Below, in pieces: positions 8,606-17,570 of a stretch of DNA of 64,000 nucleotides. Position 1 is the first letter of the stretch. Each line of letters begins with the position of its first letter. The notes under the pieces were generated by a model. The model saw nothing but the letters and a program-made list of their open reading frames with translations, ran no database searches and was not told the DNA's origin. Origin of the DNA: Ideonella livida (GTDB taxonomy: Bacteria; Pseudomonadota; Gammaproteobacteria; Burkholderiales; Burkholderiaceae_C); NCBI RefSeq assembly GCF_010499455.1, contig NZ_JAAGOH010000003.1, positions 186,001-250,000 on the forward strand. Direction: 5' to 3'. The position numbers and the translations under genes were made by a program.

Positions 8606-10060
8606 TTGGCCGACCTGTCCAGCACCCTGCAGCAGTTCATTCCCCACGGCTTCTGCCTGTCGTGGGAGCCCCGGCTCGTGGCCCTGCACCTCATCTCTGA
8701 TGGGGTGACGGCGCTGGCCTACGCCACCATACCGTTCATGCTGATCAAGCTGGTGCGCGCGCGCAGCGACCTGCAGTTCAGCTGGATGTTCGTGCTCTTT
8801 GGCGCGTTCATCCTGGCCTGCGGGGCCACCCATGCCATGTCCATCTGGACGCTATGGCACCCCGACTACCTGGCCGCAGGTCTGGTCAAGGCGCTCACCG
8901 CCCTGGTGTCGGTGGGCACGGCGGCGGTGCTGTGGCCCCTGATCCCGCGGGCCATCGCCCTGCCGGGCCCGGCCCAGTGGGAGGCCGTGCACCAGGACCT
9001 GCGCCGCCAGATCAACGACCGCGAAGCCGCGGAGCAGGAAGTGCGCCGGCTGAATGCCGAGCTGGAGGTCCGCGTCGCCGCCCGCACGGCCGAGCTGCAG
9101 GAGGCCCATGACCGCCTGAGCGCCCTGCATGCCGAGCTGGAGCAGCGGGTGCGCGACCGCACCCAGGAGCTGGAACAGGCCCAGGCGGCGCTGGTGGCCA
9201 CCGCCCGGCAGGCCGGCATGGCCGAGGTGGCCACCAACGTGCTCCACAACGTGGGCAACGTCCTCAACAGCGTGAACGTCTCGGTCGGCCTCATGGGGCA
9301 GCAGCTGCGGCAGTCGCGGCTGGGCGGCCTGGGCCGCACGGTGGGCCTGCTGGCCGAGCACCGTGCCGACCTGGGCGCCTTCATGGGCCAGGACCCACGC
9401 GGTCAGATGCTGCCCGACTACCTGGCCCGGCTGGACACCACCTTGCAGGACGAGCAGCGCGCGCTGCAGCACGAGCTGGAGGGCGTGGCCAAGAGCCTGG
9501 ACCACCTCAAGGATGTTGTGGCCACCCAGCAGACCTACGCCGGCCACCGCCAGATGCTGGCCCCGGTCCGCGTGGACGAGCTGGTGCAGGACGCCCTGCG
9601 CATGAACGCCGGCGCCCTCTCGCGCCATCAGGTGCGGGTGGAGCTGGCGCTGCAGGAGCTGCCGCCCCGCCTGCTGGACCGCCACCGCGTGCTCCAGATC
9701 CTGGTCAACCTGATCAGCAACGCCAAGCAGGCCATGGACGCCAAGGAGGCGGGGGGGCACACCCTGAAACTGAGCGCCCACCAGGACGAGGAGGGTACCC
9801 TGCATCTGGCCGTGCAGGACCAGGGCGACGGCATCGCGCCGGAAAACCTCACCCGCATCTTCCACCACGGCTTCACCACCCGCGCCCAGGGCCACGGCTT
9901 TGGCCTGCACAGCTGCGTGCTGGCCGCCCGCGAGATGGGCGGCGAGCTGCGGGTGCACAGCGACGGCCCCGGCCATGGCGCTACGTTCACCCTGGTGCTG
10001 CCCAGGGTCGCGCCACCCGCAGATCCCTCCGGCGCCACCCCGTCCCCGTCTGCGGCTTGA
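8606..10060 (+). CDS. Sensor histidine kinase with ethylene-receptor-like membrane domain
   Basis: 484 residues from TTG 8606, chosen because AAGGAG lies 6 bases upstream and the protein then begins just before the membrane domain. Residues about 25-118 form three transmembrane helices that match the ethylene-binding domain of plant ETR1, with Asp32, Tyr39, Ile42, Pro43, Ile69, Cys72 and His76 at exactly the spacing of ETR1 Asp25, Tyr32, Ile35, Pro36, Ile62, Cys65 and His69 (the last two bind copper in ETR1). A coiled coil (about 126-200) leads to a phosphoacceptor region MAEVATNVLHNVGNVLNSVN with His214, then an ATPase domain (NLISNAKQAMDA, DQGDGIAPENL, GHGFGLH). The next gene, a REC-PAS-GGDEF protein, starts 11 bases later and is the likely partner. 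Ethylene as ligand is inference. Confidence 0.9.
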   Translation: MADLSSTLQQFIPHGFCLSWEPRLVALHLISDGVTALAYATIPFMLIKLVRARSDLQFSWMFVLFGAFILACGATHAMSIWTLWHPDYLAAGLVKALTALVSVGTAAVLWPLIPRAIALPGPAQWEAVHQDLRRQINDREAAEQEVRRLNAELEVRVAARTAELQEAHDRLSALHAELEQRVRDRTQELEQAQAALVATARQAGMAEVATNVLHNVGNVLNSVNVSVGLMGQQLRQSRLGGLGRTVGLLAEHRADLGAFMGQDPRGQMLPDYLARLDTTLQDEQRALQHELEGVAKSLDHLKDVVATQQTYAGHRQMLAPVRVDELVQDALRMNAGALSRHQVRVELALQELPPRLLDRHRVLQILVNLISNAKQAMDAKEAGGHTLKLSAHQDEEGTLHLAVQDQGDGIAPENLTRIFHHGFTTRAQGHGFGLHSCVLAAREMGGELRVHSDGPGHGATFTLVLPRVAPPADPSGATPSPSAA

Positions 10061-10070
10061 GGAGCCCGCC

Positions 10071-11696
10071 ATGCACGCCCCCAAGTCCGAGACGCCGGCC
10101 CTGCCCCCCGTCCTGCGCGTGCTGCTGGTGGACGACATGCCCGCCATCCACGAGGACTTCCGCAAGATCCTGCTGCCGGCCCCACCGTCGGGCAGCGCCC
10201 CCGCCGCCGTCCCCGGCAGCCCGGTGGTGGACGGGCTGGACACCCTGGACGCCCTGGAGGCCTCACTCTTTGCCGCGCCCACCGGCGCCGCCCCTGCCGC
10301 CCCGGCGGCGGCGCCCAAACTGAGACCGGCAACCTTTCTGCTGGACTCCGCCTACCAGGGTCAGGAGGCGCTGCAGAAGGTCGAGACCGCGGTGCAGGAA
10401 GGCCGCCCCTACGCCCTGGCCTTCGTCGACATGCGCATGCCCCCGGGCTGGGACGGTGTGGAGACCCTGGAGCACCTCTGGCGCGTGGACCCGGCCCTGC
10501 AGGTGGTCATCTGCACCGCCTACTCCGACTACGCCTGGGAGACGGTGTTGGAGCGGCTGCAGGCCCAGGACCGGCTCATCATCCTCAAGAAGCCCTTTGA
10601 CCCCATCGAGGTCTCCCAGCTGGCCCATACCCTGTGCGCCAAGTGGCTGGCGGCGGCCGCGGTGGCGCGCCACACCCGTGAGCTGGAGGAACAGGTCGCC
10701 CTGCGGACCGCCGAGCTGCAGCAGGCCAACGCCCAGTTGCAGGACGAGCTGGCCGAGCGGGTCCGGCGTGAGGCGGACCTGCAGCTGGCCGCCAGCGTCT
10801 TCCGCAACGCCCTCAACGGCATCGTGGTCACCGACGAGCGCAGCTGCATCCTGTCGGTCAACCCGGCCTTCACCCAGCTCACCGGCTACGAGGCCCACGA
10901 GGCTGTCGGTCAACGCATGAGCCTGCTCAGCTCGGACCACCATCCCGCCGGCTACTACCGGGCCCACTGGCAGGCCCTGCTGGCCCATGGGCACTGGAGC
11001 GGCGAGCTGTGGAACCGCCGCAAGGACGGCAGCCTGTTCTGCGAGTGGCTGAGCCTGTCCCGGGTGCCGGCGGCCCCTGGCCAGCCCGACCGCTATGTCG
11101 GCATCATGGCCGACGTGACCGAGCGCAGGCGCCTGGACGAGCATTTCCGCCACCTGGCGCTGCACGACCCCCTGACCGGGCTGGCCAACCGGGTGCGCCT
11201 GGAGGCTTGCGTGGCCGAGGCGCTGACCCTGGCGCAGGCCGGTGCCGAAGGCACGACGCGCCAGATGGCCCTGCTGTTCATTGACCTGGACCGATTCAAG
11301 CCCATCAACGACGACCTGGGCCATGAGGCCGGCGACGCCGTGCTGCGGGTGGTGGCCGAGCGCCTGACCGGCATCATCCGCCAGGGCGACACCGCCGCCC
11401 GGCTGGGCGGTGACGAGTTTGTGCTGCTGCTGCGCGACCTGCGCGGTGTGGACGATGCCCTGCAGGCCGCCCAGCGCACCTTGGCCAGCCTGCTGCAGCC
11501 CATCTGGCTAGACCGCCTGGTGGGTCCCCCCTTGCAGATCGGTGCCTCCATCGGCGTGGCCTGCGGCCCGCTGCACGGTACCGACGCCGCCACCCTGCTG
11601 CGCCACGCCGACGTGGCCATGTACGCCGCCAAGGCCGCCGGCCGGGAACAGGTGGTGCTGTTCAGCCCGGTCGAGGATCCGGCCACCCACATCTGA
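10071..11696 (+). CDS. Response regulator with PAS and GGDEF domains (diguanylate cyclase)
   Basis: 541 residues. A receiver domain starts at about 15 (LLVDD) with phospho-acceptor Asp120 (FVDMRMP) and LKKPFDP near 172-178; an Ala/Pro-rich insertion of about 50 residues (36-85) splits its first helix from the next strand. A coiled coil (200-235) and PAS domain (about 237-352) follow, then GGDEF (357-530) with the intact active-site GGDEF at 446-450 and an inhibitory-site RQGD at 437-440, five residues upstream as expected. It should make c-di-GMP from two GTP and be product-inhibited. GAGGAG overlaps the stop of the preceding kinase gene, so the two are an operon. Confidence 0.93.
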   Translation: MHAPKSETPALPPVLRVLLVDDMPAIHEDFRKILLPAPPSGSAPAAVPGSPVVDGLDTLDALEASLFAAPTGAAPAAPAAAPKLRPATFLLDSAYQGQEALQKVETAVQEGRPYALAFVDMRMPPGWDGVETLEHLWRVDPALQVVICTAYSDYAWETVLERLQAQDRLIILKKPFDPIEVSQLAHTLCAKWLAAAAVARHTRELEEQVALRTAELQQANAQLQDELAERVRREADLQLAASVFRNALNGIVVTDERSCILSVNPAFTQLTGYEAHEAVGQRMSLLSSDHHPAGYYRAHWQALLAHGHWSGELWNRRKDGSLFCEWLSLSRVPAAPGQPDRYVGIMADVTERRRLDEHFRHLALHDPLTGLANRVRLEACVAEALTLAQAGAEGTTRQMALLFIDLDRFKPINDDLGHEAGDAVLRVVAERLTGIIRQGDTAARLGGDEFVLLLRDLRGVDDALQAAQRTLASLLQPIWLDRLVGPPLQIGASIGVACGPLHGTDAATLLRHADVAMYAAKAAGREQVVLFSPVEDPATHI

Positions 11697-11726
11697 GGCG
11701 GCCCGTGGCCGGGCCCGGCGTGCAGA

Positions 11727-12152
11727 TCAATCCACCGGCACGGGCCAGTGCGGGTTGTGGGCGATCTCCCAGAGGTGCCCGTCGGGGTCCTGGAACTGGG
11801 CGGTCCAGCCGCCCCAAAAGGCGGGCCCCGGCCGCTTGAGCACGGTGGCCCCCGCGGCCTCGGCCTGCGCCAGCACGGCCTCCACCTCCCGGGGCGTGGC
11901 CACGTTGTGGGCCAAGGCCATCTCGGTGGCGCTGCGCGGCCCCTGGGGTACGCCCGCGTCGGCGGCCAGGCTGGCCCGCGGCCACAGCGCCAGCTTCAGG
12001 CCGGGCTGCAGCTCAAAAAACACCACCGCCCCATGCGGATACTGGGTGCCCACAATGCCGGGCGTGGCCCAGCCCAGGCCGTCGCGGTAGAAGCGCAGGG
12101 CGCGTTCCAGGTCGTCCACCCCGAGGGTGATCACGGTGAGTCGGGCTTGCAT
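11727..12152 (-). CDS. VOC (glyoxalase/bleomycin-resistance fold) family protein
   Basis: 141 residues, one two-module vicinal-oxygen-chelate domain: strand LTVITLGVDDLERALRFYRDGLG at the start, second half LAHNVATPREVEAVLAQAEAAGATV, and the C-terminal FQDPDGHLWEIAHNP that commonly supplies a metal ligand Glu. Members include glyoxalases, dioxygenases and drug-binding proteins; substrate cannot be told. A GTG at 12158 would add two residues. Convergent with the GGDEF gene and divergent from a LysR gene 40 bases away, which may control it. Confidence 0.85.
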   Translation of the reverse strand: MQARLTVITLGVDDLERALRFYRDGLGWATPGIVGTQYPHGAVVFFELQPGLKLALWPRASLAADAGVPQGPRSATEMALAHNVATPREVEAVLAQAEAAGATVLKRPGPAFWGGWTAQFQDPDGHLWEIAHNPHWPVPVD

Positions 12153-12192
12153 GGGCACCGATTGTGGCGCGCGCCCTTACCATCGCGCCCCC

Positions 12193-13089
12193 ATGAACCT
12201 GCGCTTCGTCGAGGCCTTCCACTGGGCCGTCTCCCTCAAGAGCGTCACCCGCGCGGCGCAGAAGCTGCACATCACCCAGTCAGCCCTGTCCGCGCGCATC
12301 GCTGCGCTGGAGGAGGAGCTGGGCACCGTGCTGGTGGACCGCCGCGACAAGCAGTTCCGCCTGACCATTGCGGGCCAGCGTTTCCACGCCCTGGCCCTGC
12401 GCCTGCTGGAGGTGCAGCGCCAGGTCAAGGCCGAGATGGGCAGCCACGCCGGGCGGCCCATGTCGCTGCGCCTGGGGGCCATCGAATCGGTGGTGCACAG
12501 CTGGCTCACCGGCTGGCTGCAGCAGATGCGCCGCACCCAGCCCGACTTTGAGCTGGAGCTGACGGTGGAAACCTCGCCCGTGCTGGTCGATCAGGTGCGA
12601 CGCGGCGCGCTGGACCTGGTGTTCGCCGCCCTGCCGGCAGCCGACTCCGCGGTGCGCACTCGCCCGTTGCCGCCCATGCCCATGGTCTTTGTGGGCCATG
12701 CCCAGCAGCATGCCCAGCCGCGCTACAGCCTGCTGGACTTGAGCTGCATCGAATTGCTGACCTTCCAGCGGGGCTCACAGCCGCACCAGGCCTTGCTGGA
12801 GCTGTTCCAGCGCCACCAGGCGCCGCTGCCGCGGGTGCACACCATCTCCTCCATCTCGGCCATGGTGCAGCTGGTGGAGGGCGGCTTCGGGGTGGCGACC
12901 CTGCCGCAGGCCACGGTGGCCACGCTGGCGCGTGGCGCGCCGCTGCGCGAATTGCCCGCCGAGCGCCGCCTCCAGCCCTTGCCCATCCACGCCAGCTACC
13001 GGGAGGACCCGACCTCTTCCCTGACGGAGTCGGTGCTGGAGTCGGCCCTGGCCTATGTGACCCAGGAGCCAGCGCCGCCCATGGCCTGA
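12193..13089 (+). CDS. LysR-family transcriptional regulator
   Basis: 298 residues starting MNLRFVEAFHWAVSLKSVTRAA, a canonical LysR helix-turn-helix (2-60), followed by the effector-binding domain with VVHSWLTGWLQQMRR and late motif MVQLVEGGFGVATLPQ. The ATG at 12193 gives the standard family start; earlier in-frame codons back to 12127 lie in the divergent VOC promoter. Divergent arrangement with the VOC gene suggests it as one target. Effector unknown. Confidence 0.9.
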   Translation: MNLRFVEAFHWAVSLKSVTRAAQKLHITQSALSARIAALEEELGTVLVDRRDKQFRLTIAGQRFHALALRLLEVQRQVKAEMGSHAGRPMSLRLGAIESVVHSWLTGWLQQMRRTQPDFELELTVETSPVLVDQVRRGALDLVFAALPAADSAVRTRPLPPMPMVFVGHAQQHAQPRYSLLDLSCIELLTFQRGSQPHQALLELFQRHQAPLPRVHTISSISAMVQLVEGGFGVATLPQATVATLARGAPLRELPAERRLQPLPIHASYREDPTSSLTESVLESALAYVTQEPAPPMA

Positions 13090-13238
13090 GCCTTCGACGG
13101 GCCCGGCAGGCGCAGCGGGGCGCCAGCGGCCCCGTCCAGCCGCGGAACCTCACGATCGCGGCCTGCTCGCCCGCCGGGGCGGGCTCCAGGGGCGGGCGCG
13201 GCCAGAGGCGGCGGGTGGCCGCTGCGCCCGTCCGGTGC

Positions 13239-15212
13239 TCAGCGGATGTTGAAGCTCACATCCGAGAGGTCGAAGAACACGTTGCTGCTGCACTTGACCT
13301 TGATGCGGGCGTTGGCCAGCGCGGCATCGGGCAGCTTGACCTTGGCCTCGCCGTTGTTGGGCACGGCTTCGGCCAGCAGGCGGCGGGCCTTGGCGCCGTG
13401 GGCGGACATGAGCCACACGTCCACCGCGGTGCAGGACACGGGCGCCACATCGGTGCCGGCCACGTCCCAGCGCACGGTCATGCGGCTGCCACGGGTGAAC
13501 TCGCCGCCGGCGTTGGGCGACTTGATCTTGAACGGGCCGGCATTGGCGGTCACGTTCAGGGCGTAGTCGGTCCAGCCCACACCGCCGGCCATGGGGGCCG
13601 CCTTCTGGTCGCGCACCAGGAAGCGGAAGTGCAGCGTGCGGGTGGTGCTGGGCAGCACCTCGCCCAGGGTCTGGGTGTTGCCGATCAGGTCACTGATCTG
13701 CGGGAACACGCGCACCGGAGAGCTGCCGGGCACAAAGGTGCGGAACAGCGGGGCATTGCCCGTGGGCGCGGTGGGGGTGCCGGCCGGACCCAGGTCGCGC
13801 TGTTCCCACAGGTAGTCCAGCTTGTCGGCGTCCTCGTCGCTGCCCTTGCCCACCAGCTCGAACGGGGTGTTGCGCGGAATGGTCAGGCCCACGGGCGACA
13901 ACACCTTGGCCTTGGGCACGGTGTTGTCGCCCGCGGTCACCGCCGCACAGCTGCCACCGCTGCCGGCCAGGAAGGCGCGGATCTCGTCCTGGCTGCCGCT
14001 GTGGAACAGGGCGTCGCTGTGCGGTTGCAGGTCGTCGGCGCCGCAGATGCCGGCATAGGCCATGATGGTCGAGCCGCTGCCCGGCTCGTAGGCCACCGAA
14101 GCCACCCGGTTGCCACGGCAGGCGCCGGTGATGCTGTTGAAGGTGTGGTTGGCGCCGAACTGGTGCCCCATCTCATGGGCCACGTAGTCGATGTAGAAGC
14201 CGTCGCCCACCGGCGCGCCCAGGCCGGTCACGCCGCCGGCCTTCCAGTTGGCGCAGACCGCCTGCAGGTAGGCCACACCACCGCCGCCGGTGCTCACCAC
14301 ATGGCCGATGTCGAAGTTGGCGTTGCCGATCACGCTGGCCAGCGTGTTGATGTTCTGGCCCAGCATGGCGCCGCCGTCCTCGTTGGTGTAAGGGTCGGTG
14401 GCGGCATCGGTGTAGATGAGCGACTCGCTGTCCTCGATCAGCTCCAGGCGCACGCCCAGCTCACGCTCATAGACCCCGGAGACGCGGTTGACCAGGCTCA
14501 CCAGCTCGGCCAGCACCACCTCCTTGCGCGGCACAGCCTGCAGGGGGTCGAAGAATCGGGCGTATTCGCCCGTGGTGGCCAAGGCCAGGCGGTAGGTGCG
14601 CAGCCGGGTCTGGCCGGTGGGCGTGGCCTGGGCCTGCAGCGCCTGGCGCATGACACCTGCCGGCGGCTGCAGCACCTGGTCGGCCTGGCGCTGGCGCGGC
14701 AGCAGGTCCTGACGCCAGTAGACCTGGTGCAGACCGGCCTGGGCGTCGCGGCCCGGGTCGATGAACACCCGGCCTTGCGGGGTGAACAACATGGCCTTGA
14801 AACCTTGCGGGCTCCAGTCGATGCGGCCGCGCACCGCCGAGCCGTCGGTGGCCACCGCCTCGAAGGTGCGGATGTCGGGGTGGCGGGCCGCCAGGGCCGG
14901 CGCCATCACGGCCACCGGGGTCAGGTCCACGGTGACCTGACGGCCATCGGGCAGCGGCAGGGTGAGCGTGCCGCGGGTACCGCGGCCGGCCAACACGGCC
15001 TGCAGGGCCGAGGCCTCCCAGCGCACCCAGCGGGCGGCCACCGCGCGCGAGACCTCCGCCTCGCGGCTGGCGGCGACAGCCGGAGCGGCCTGGTCGGTCC
15101 ACAGGGCGGTGGCATGGGCGGGGCTGGCCAGCCAGGCCAGGGCGGCGGCGCAGATCAAGCCGGCGGCATGGCGGCGGGGCGAGGCGTGGACGGTGTGGGC
15201 GCGGGCGGTCAT
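13239..15212 (-). CDS. Secreted zinc metalloprotease, reprolysin-like (M12B-type)
   Basis: 657 residues. A Sec signal (hydrophobic ICAAALAWLASPAHA, about 20-35) precedes a propeptide-like region to about 200 and a metzincin catalytic domain: zinc motif HEMGHQFGANH near residue 315 and a Met-turn STIMAYAGIC about 30 residues later, with Cys residues for disulfides. The part after about 400 is made of beta-sandwich modules (FELVGKGSDEDADKLDYLWEQ; MTVRWDVAGTDVAPV), likely fibronectin/PKD-like accessory domains. It should be an exported protein-degrading enzyme. ATG 15212 has AGAGG nine bases upstream; ATG 15221 is in frame but has this AGAGG abutting it. Confidence 0.9.
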   Translation of the reverse strand: MTARAHTVHASPRRHAAGLICAAALAWLASPAHATALWTDQAAPAVAASREAEVSRAVAARWVRWEASALQAVLAGRGTRGTLTLPLPDGRQVTVDLTPVAVMAPALAARHPDIRTFEAVATDGSAVRGRIDWSPQGFKAMLFTPQGRVFIDPGRDAQAGLHQVYWRQDLLPRQRQADQVLQPPAGVMRQALQAQATPTGQTRLRTYRLALATTGEYARFFDPLQAVPRKEVVLAELVSLVNRVSGVYERELGVRLELIEDSESLIYTDAATDPYTNEDGGAMLGQNINTLASVIGNANFDIGHVVSTGGGGVAYLQAVCANWKAGGVTGLGAPVGDGFYIDYVAHEMGHQFGANHTFNSITGACRGNRVASVAYEPGSGSTIMAYAGICGADDLQPHSDALFHSGSQDEIRAFLAGSGGSCAAVTAGDNTVPKAKVLSPVGLTIPRNTPFELVGKGSDEDADKLDYLWEQRDLGPAGTPTAPTGNAPLFRTFVPGSSPVRVFPQISDLIGNTQTLGEVLPSTTRTLHFRFLVRDQKAAPMAGGVGWTDYALNVTANAGPFKIKSPNAGGEFTRGSRMTVRWDVAGTDVAPVSCTAVDVWLMSAHGAKARRLLAEAVPNNGEAKVKLPDAALANARIKVKCSSNVFFDLSDVSFNIR

Positions 15213-15578
15213 GGAGAGCATCCTCTGAAGGGTGTGGAGGCGCCGCGGGGCGGGGTGGCTGACTGGCTTGCGTCAGGCCCACCGGCGAGGCGAGTCCGCG
15301 AGTCTCTCCGCCGACCGGCCCCGCCGCCGCCGGTGGCGCCGGCCCTGGCGCAGACGGCAGACCGACGGCGCTGCTGGCGCGACAGATCGCCTGCCACCCC
15401 CCACAGGCAAGGGGTGCACCACCGGCCATGCACCAAGCCGGGTGAACCCTGACAGGGTGAACCCGCCCCAAGTTTGATCATGAAAAAAAATGATGAGGCC
15501 ACAAGGAAATTTCTCGTTGGAACGGGTCGATGCGCACTTTCACAATCCGCCGCATCGCAGACGTACACGGAGCCCGGC
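15213..15578. other. Intergenic region between metalloprotease and DUF1445 operon
   Basis: 366 bases without a convincing gene. Most is GC-rich; an A+T-rich patch at about 15472-15515 (TTTGATCATGAAAAAAAATG) is the best place for a promoter of the plus-strand operon. An open frame begins at 15474, but its codons before 15579 do not belong to the DUF1445 family. An inverted repeat at 15446-15458 is listed separately. Confidence 0.6.
15441..15464. promoter_or_regulatory. Inverted and direct repeat upstream of the DUF1445-TRAP-oxoprolinase operon
   Basis: ACCCTG-A-CAGGGT is a perfect palindrome at 15446-15458. It is nested in a direct repeat GGTGAACCC at 15441-15449 and 15456-15464. It lies about 115 bases upstream of the first gene, next to an A+T-rich stretch, and may be an operator. 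No regulator gene is adjacent on this side. Confidence 0.4.
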
Positions 15579-16403
15579 ATGAGCACTTCCCCCCCTCTCC
15601 CTCCCGGCGGCAGCGCCCTGGACGACCGCAGCAGCGGCCGCGCGGTGCGCCTGGCCGCCCGCCAGGGGCAGCTCAGCACCCACACCAGCGGCCTGGCACG
15701 CGAGCAGGTGCAGGCCAATCTGGCCATCCTGCCCGCTGCCCTGGCGGGTGACTTCCTGCGCTTTTGCCAGCGCAACCCCAAGCCCTGCCCGCTGCTGGCG
15801 GTGTCTGAACCCGGCCAGTACCTGCTGGACGAACTGGGTGAGGACCTGGACATCCGCACGGACGTGCCGCGCTACCGCGTGTGGCGCCAGGGCGAGCTGG
15901 TGGCCGAGCCCACCGACCTGCGTGCGCATTGGCGCGACGACCTGGTGACCTTTGCCCTGGGCTGCTCGTTCAGCTTTGAGCATGGCCTGCTGGCGGCCGG
16001 CATCCCGCTGCGCCATGTGCAGCAGGGGCGCAACGTGGCCATGTACCGCACCCACATCGCCACCCGGCCTGCCGGCCCCTTCCACGGCCCCATGGTGGTC
16101 TCCATGCGCCCGATGAAGGCGGCCGACGCCATCCGCGCGGTGCAGATCACGGCCCGGGTGCCCGAGGTGCACGGCGCCCCCATCCACCTGGGCGACCCGG
16201 CGCTGATCGGCATCCACGACCTCTCGCGCCCCGACTATGGCGACGCGGTCGAGGTGCTGCCCGATGAGTTACCCGTGTTCTGGGCCTGCGGCGTGACGCC
16301 GCAATCGGCCATTGCCACCGCCCGCCCCGAGTTCTGCATCACCCACGCCCCCGGCCACATGCTGGTGACCGACCGGCTCAACCGCCAGCTTGGCCTGGGC
16401 TGA
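15579..16403 (+). CDS. D-glutamate cyclase-family protein (DUF1445, putative hydro-lyase)
   Basis: 274 residues, matching the roughly 265-residue DUF1445 family. Recognisable stretches are RGQ-type start [78 protein letters not shown] and the end CGVTPQSAI... [12 protein letters not shown]. Mammalian D-glutamate cyclase, which converts D-glutamate to 5-oxo-D-proline, contains this domain. Here it heads an operon that ends in a 5-oxoprolinase, which supports a role in D-glutamate or 5-oxoproline metabolism (inference). ATG 15579 has GGAG six bases upstream; the frame from 15474 adds an unrelated leader. Confidence 0.85.
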   Translation: MSTSPPLPPGGSALDDRSSGRAVRLAARQGQLSTHTSGLAREQVQANLAILPAALAGDFLRFCQRNPKPCPLLAVSEPGQYLLDELGEDLDIRTDVPRYRVWRQGELVAEPTDLRAHWRDDLVTFALGCSFSFEHGLLAAGIPLRHVQQGRNVAMYRTHIATRPAGPFHGPMVVSMRPMKAADAIRAVQITARVPEVHGAPIHLGDPALIGIHDLSRPDYGDAVEVLPDELPVFWACGVTPQSAIATARPEFCITHAPGHMLVTDRLNRQLGLG

Positions 16404-16461
16404 GCCGTCCGGCCCACCGCCCCGGCCCCACCCCCAACCACCCCACCCAGAGGAGATCTCC

Positions 16462-17454
16462 ATGCGCACTGCCACCCCCCGCCGCCAGCTGCTGGCCCTG
16501 ACCGCCGCCGCCACCCTGGCCTGGACGGCCCCCCTGGCCCGGGCCACCACCGCCTGGGACCTGCCCACCGCCTACCCCCTGTCCAGCTTCCAGACCGAGA
16601 ACCTGATGGCCTTTGTGGCCGAGGTGGACAAGGCCACCGCCGGCAAGCTCAAGATCACGGTGCACCCCAACGCCTCGCTCTACAAGGCCAACGAGATCAA
16701 GCGCGCGGTGCAGACCGGCCAGGTGCCGGTCGGTGAATTCATCCTCTCCGGCGCCAGCAACGAAAACCCGCTCTTCGGCACCGATGCCCTGCCCTTCCTG
16801 GCCGACAGCTATGCCGAGGCGCGCAAGCTCGCCGGCATCGAGCGCCCCTACCTGGAGAAGCTGCTGGCCGCGCAGGGCATGAAGCTGCTCTACACCGTGC
16901 CCTGGCCAGGCCAGAGCCTCTACAGCGTCAAGCCCATCGACTCGGTGGCCGACCTCAAGGGCACCAAGATGCGCGCCTACAACCCGGCGTCCTCGCGCAT
17001 CGCCCAGCTGGTGGGTGCCCAGCCCACCACCATTCAGCTGGCCGAGCTGGGCCAGGCCCTGGCCACCGGCACGGTGCAGAACTTCCTGACCAGCAGCGCC
17101 AGCGGCGTGGAGAACAAGCTCTACGAGAGCGTCAAGTACTTCTACCGCGTCAACGCCTGGCTGCCCAAGAATGCCGTGGTGGTCTCCCAGAAGGCCTTTG
17201 ATGCGCTGGACAAACCCACGCAAGAAGCCCTGCTGCGCGCCGCCGCCACCGCCCAGGAGCGTGGCTGGAAGCTCAGCGAGGCCAAGGACGCCGAGTACCA
17301 GAAGGAGCTGGCCGCCAAGGGCATGAAGGTGGCCGACCCCAGCCCGGCGCTGAAGAAGGACCTGAAGGCGGTGGGCGACAAGATGGTGGCCGATTGGCTC
17401 AAGACCGCCGGCCCCGAGGGCCAGGCCATCGTGGACGCTTTCAGCAAGCCCTGA
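16462..17454 (+). CDS. dctP: TRAP substrate-binding protein, DctP family (first of two)
   Basis: 330 residues with an N-terminal signal peptide (LLALTAAATLAWTAPLARA, cleavage near residue 26) and a DctP fold: LPFLADSYAEARKL, VPWPGQSLYS, MRAYNPASSRIAQLVGAQP, GQALATGTVQNFLTS. AGAGGAG precedes the ATG. It is the periplasmic receptor for the membrane subunits that follow (17571 and 18105). A second, clearly paralogous receptor lies after them at 19458. Genomic context suggests 5-oxoproline, D-glutamate or a related compound as ligand. Confidence 0.92.
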   Translation: MRTATPRRQLLALTAAATLAWTAPLARATTAWDLPTAYPLSSFQTENLMAFVAEVDKATAGKLKITVHPNASLYKANEIKRAVQTGQVPVGEFILSGASNENPLFGTDALPFLADSYAEARKLAGIERPYLEKLLAAQGMKLLYTVPWPGQSLYSVKPIDSVADLKGTKMRAYNPASSRIAQLVGAQPTTIQLAELGQALATGTVQNFLTSSASGVENKLYESVKYFYRVNAWLPKNAVVVSQKAFDALDKPTQEALLRAAATAQERGWKLSEAKDAEYQKELAAKGMKVADPSPALKKDLKAVGDKMVADWLKTAGPEGQAIVDAFSKP

Positions 17455-17570
17455 GGCTGGGAGGCGGGCCCCCCCCCACCGCCCCTTCCCCCGCTGCCCT
17501 GACCCCACCGCCGCCCGTCACCGCCGGTGGCCCGGGCGGCCCCCAACCCCTTCTCTGGAGGACGCCGCGC

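Noticed and set aside
11697-11716. GGCCCG-TGGC-CGGGCC hairpin between the GGDEF and VOC genes
   Set aside because: Six-pair stem with no T-run; not enough to call a terminator.
13215-15452. 745-codon plus-strand open frame
   Set aside because: Antisense to the metalloprotease with intact zinc motif; composition is typical of a GC shadow.
15474-15578. N-terminal extension of the DUF1445 protein from ATG 15474
   Set aside because: The extra 35 residues do not match the family and ATG 15579 has a good ribosome-binding site; the stretch is more likely promoter.
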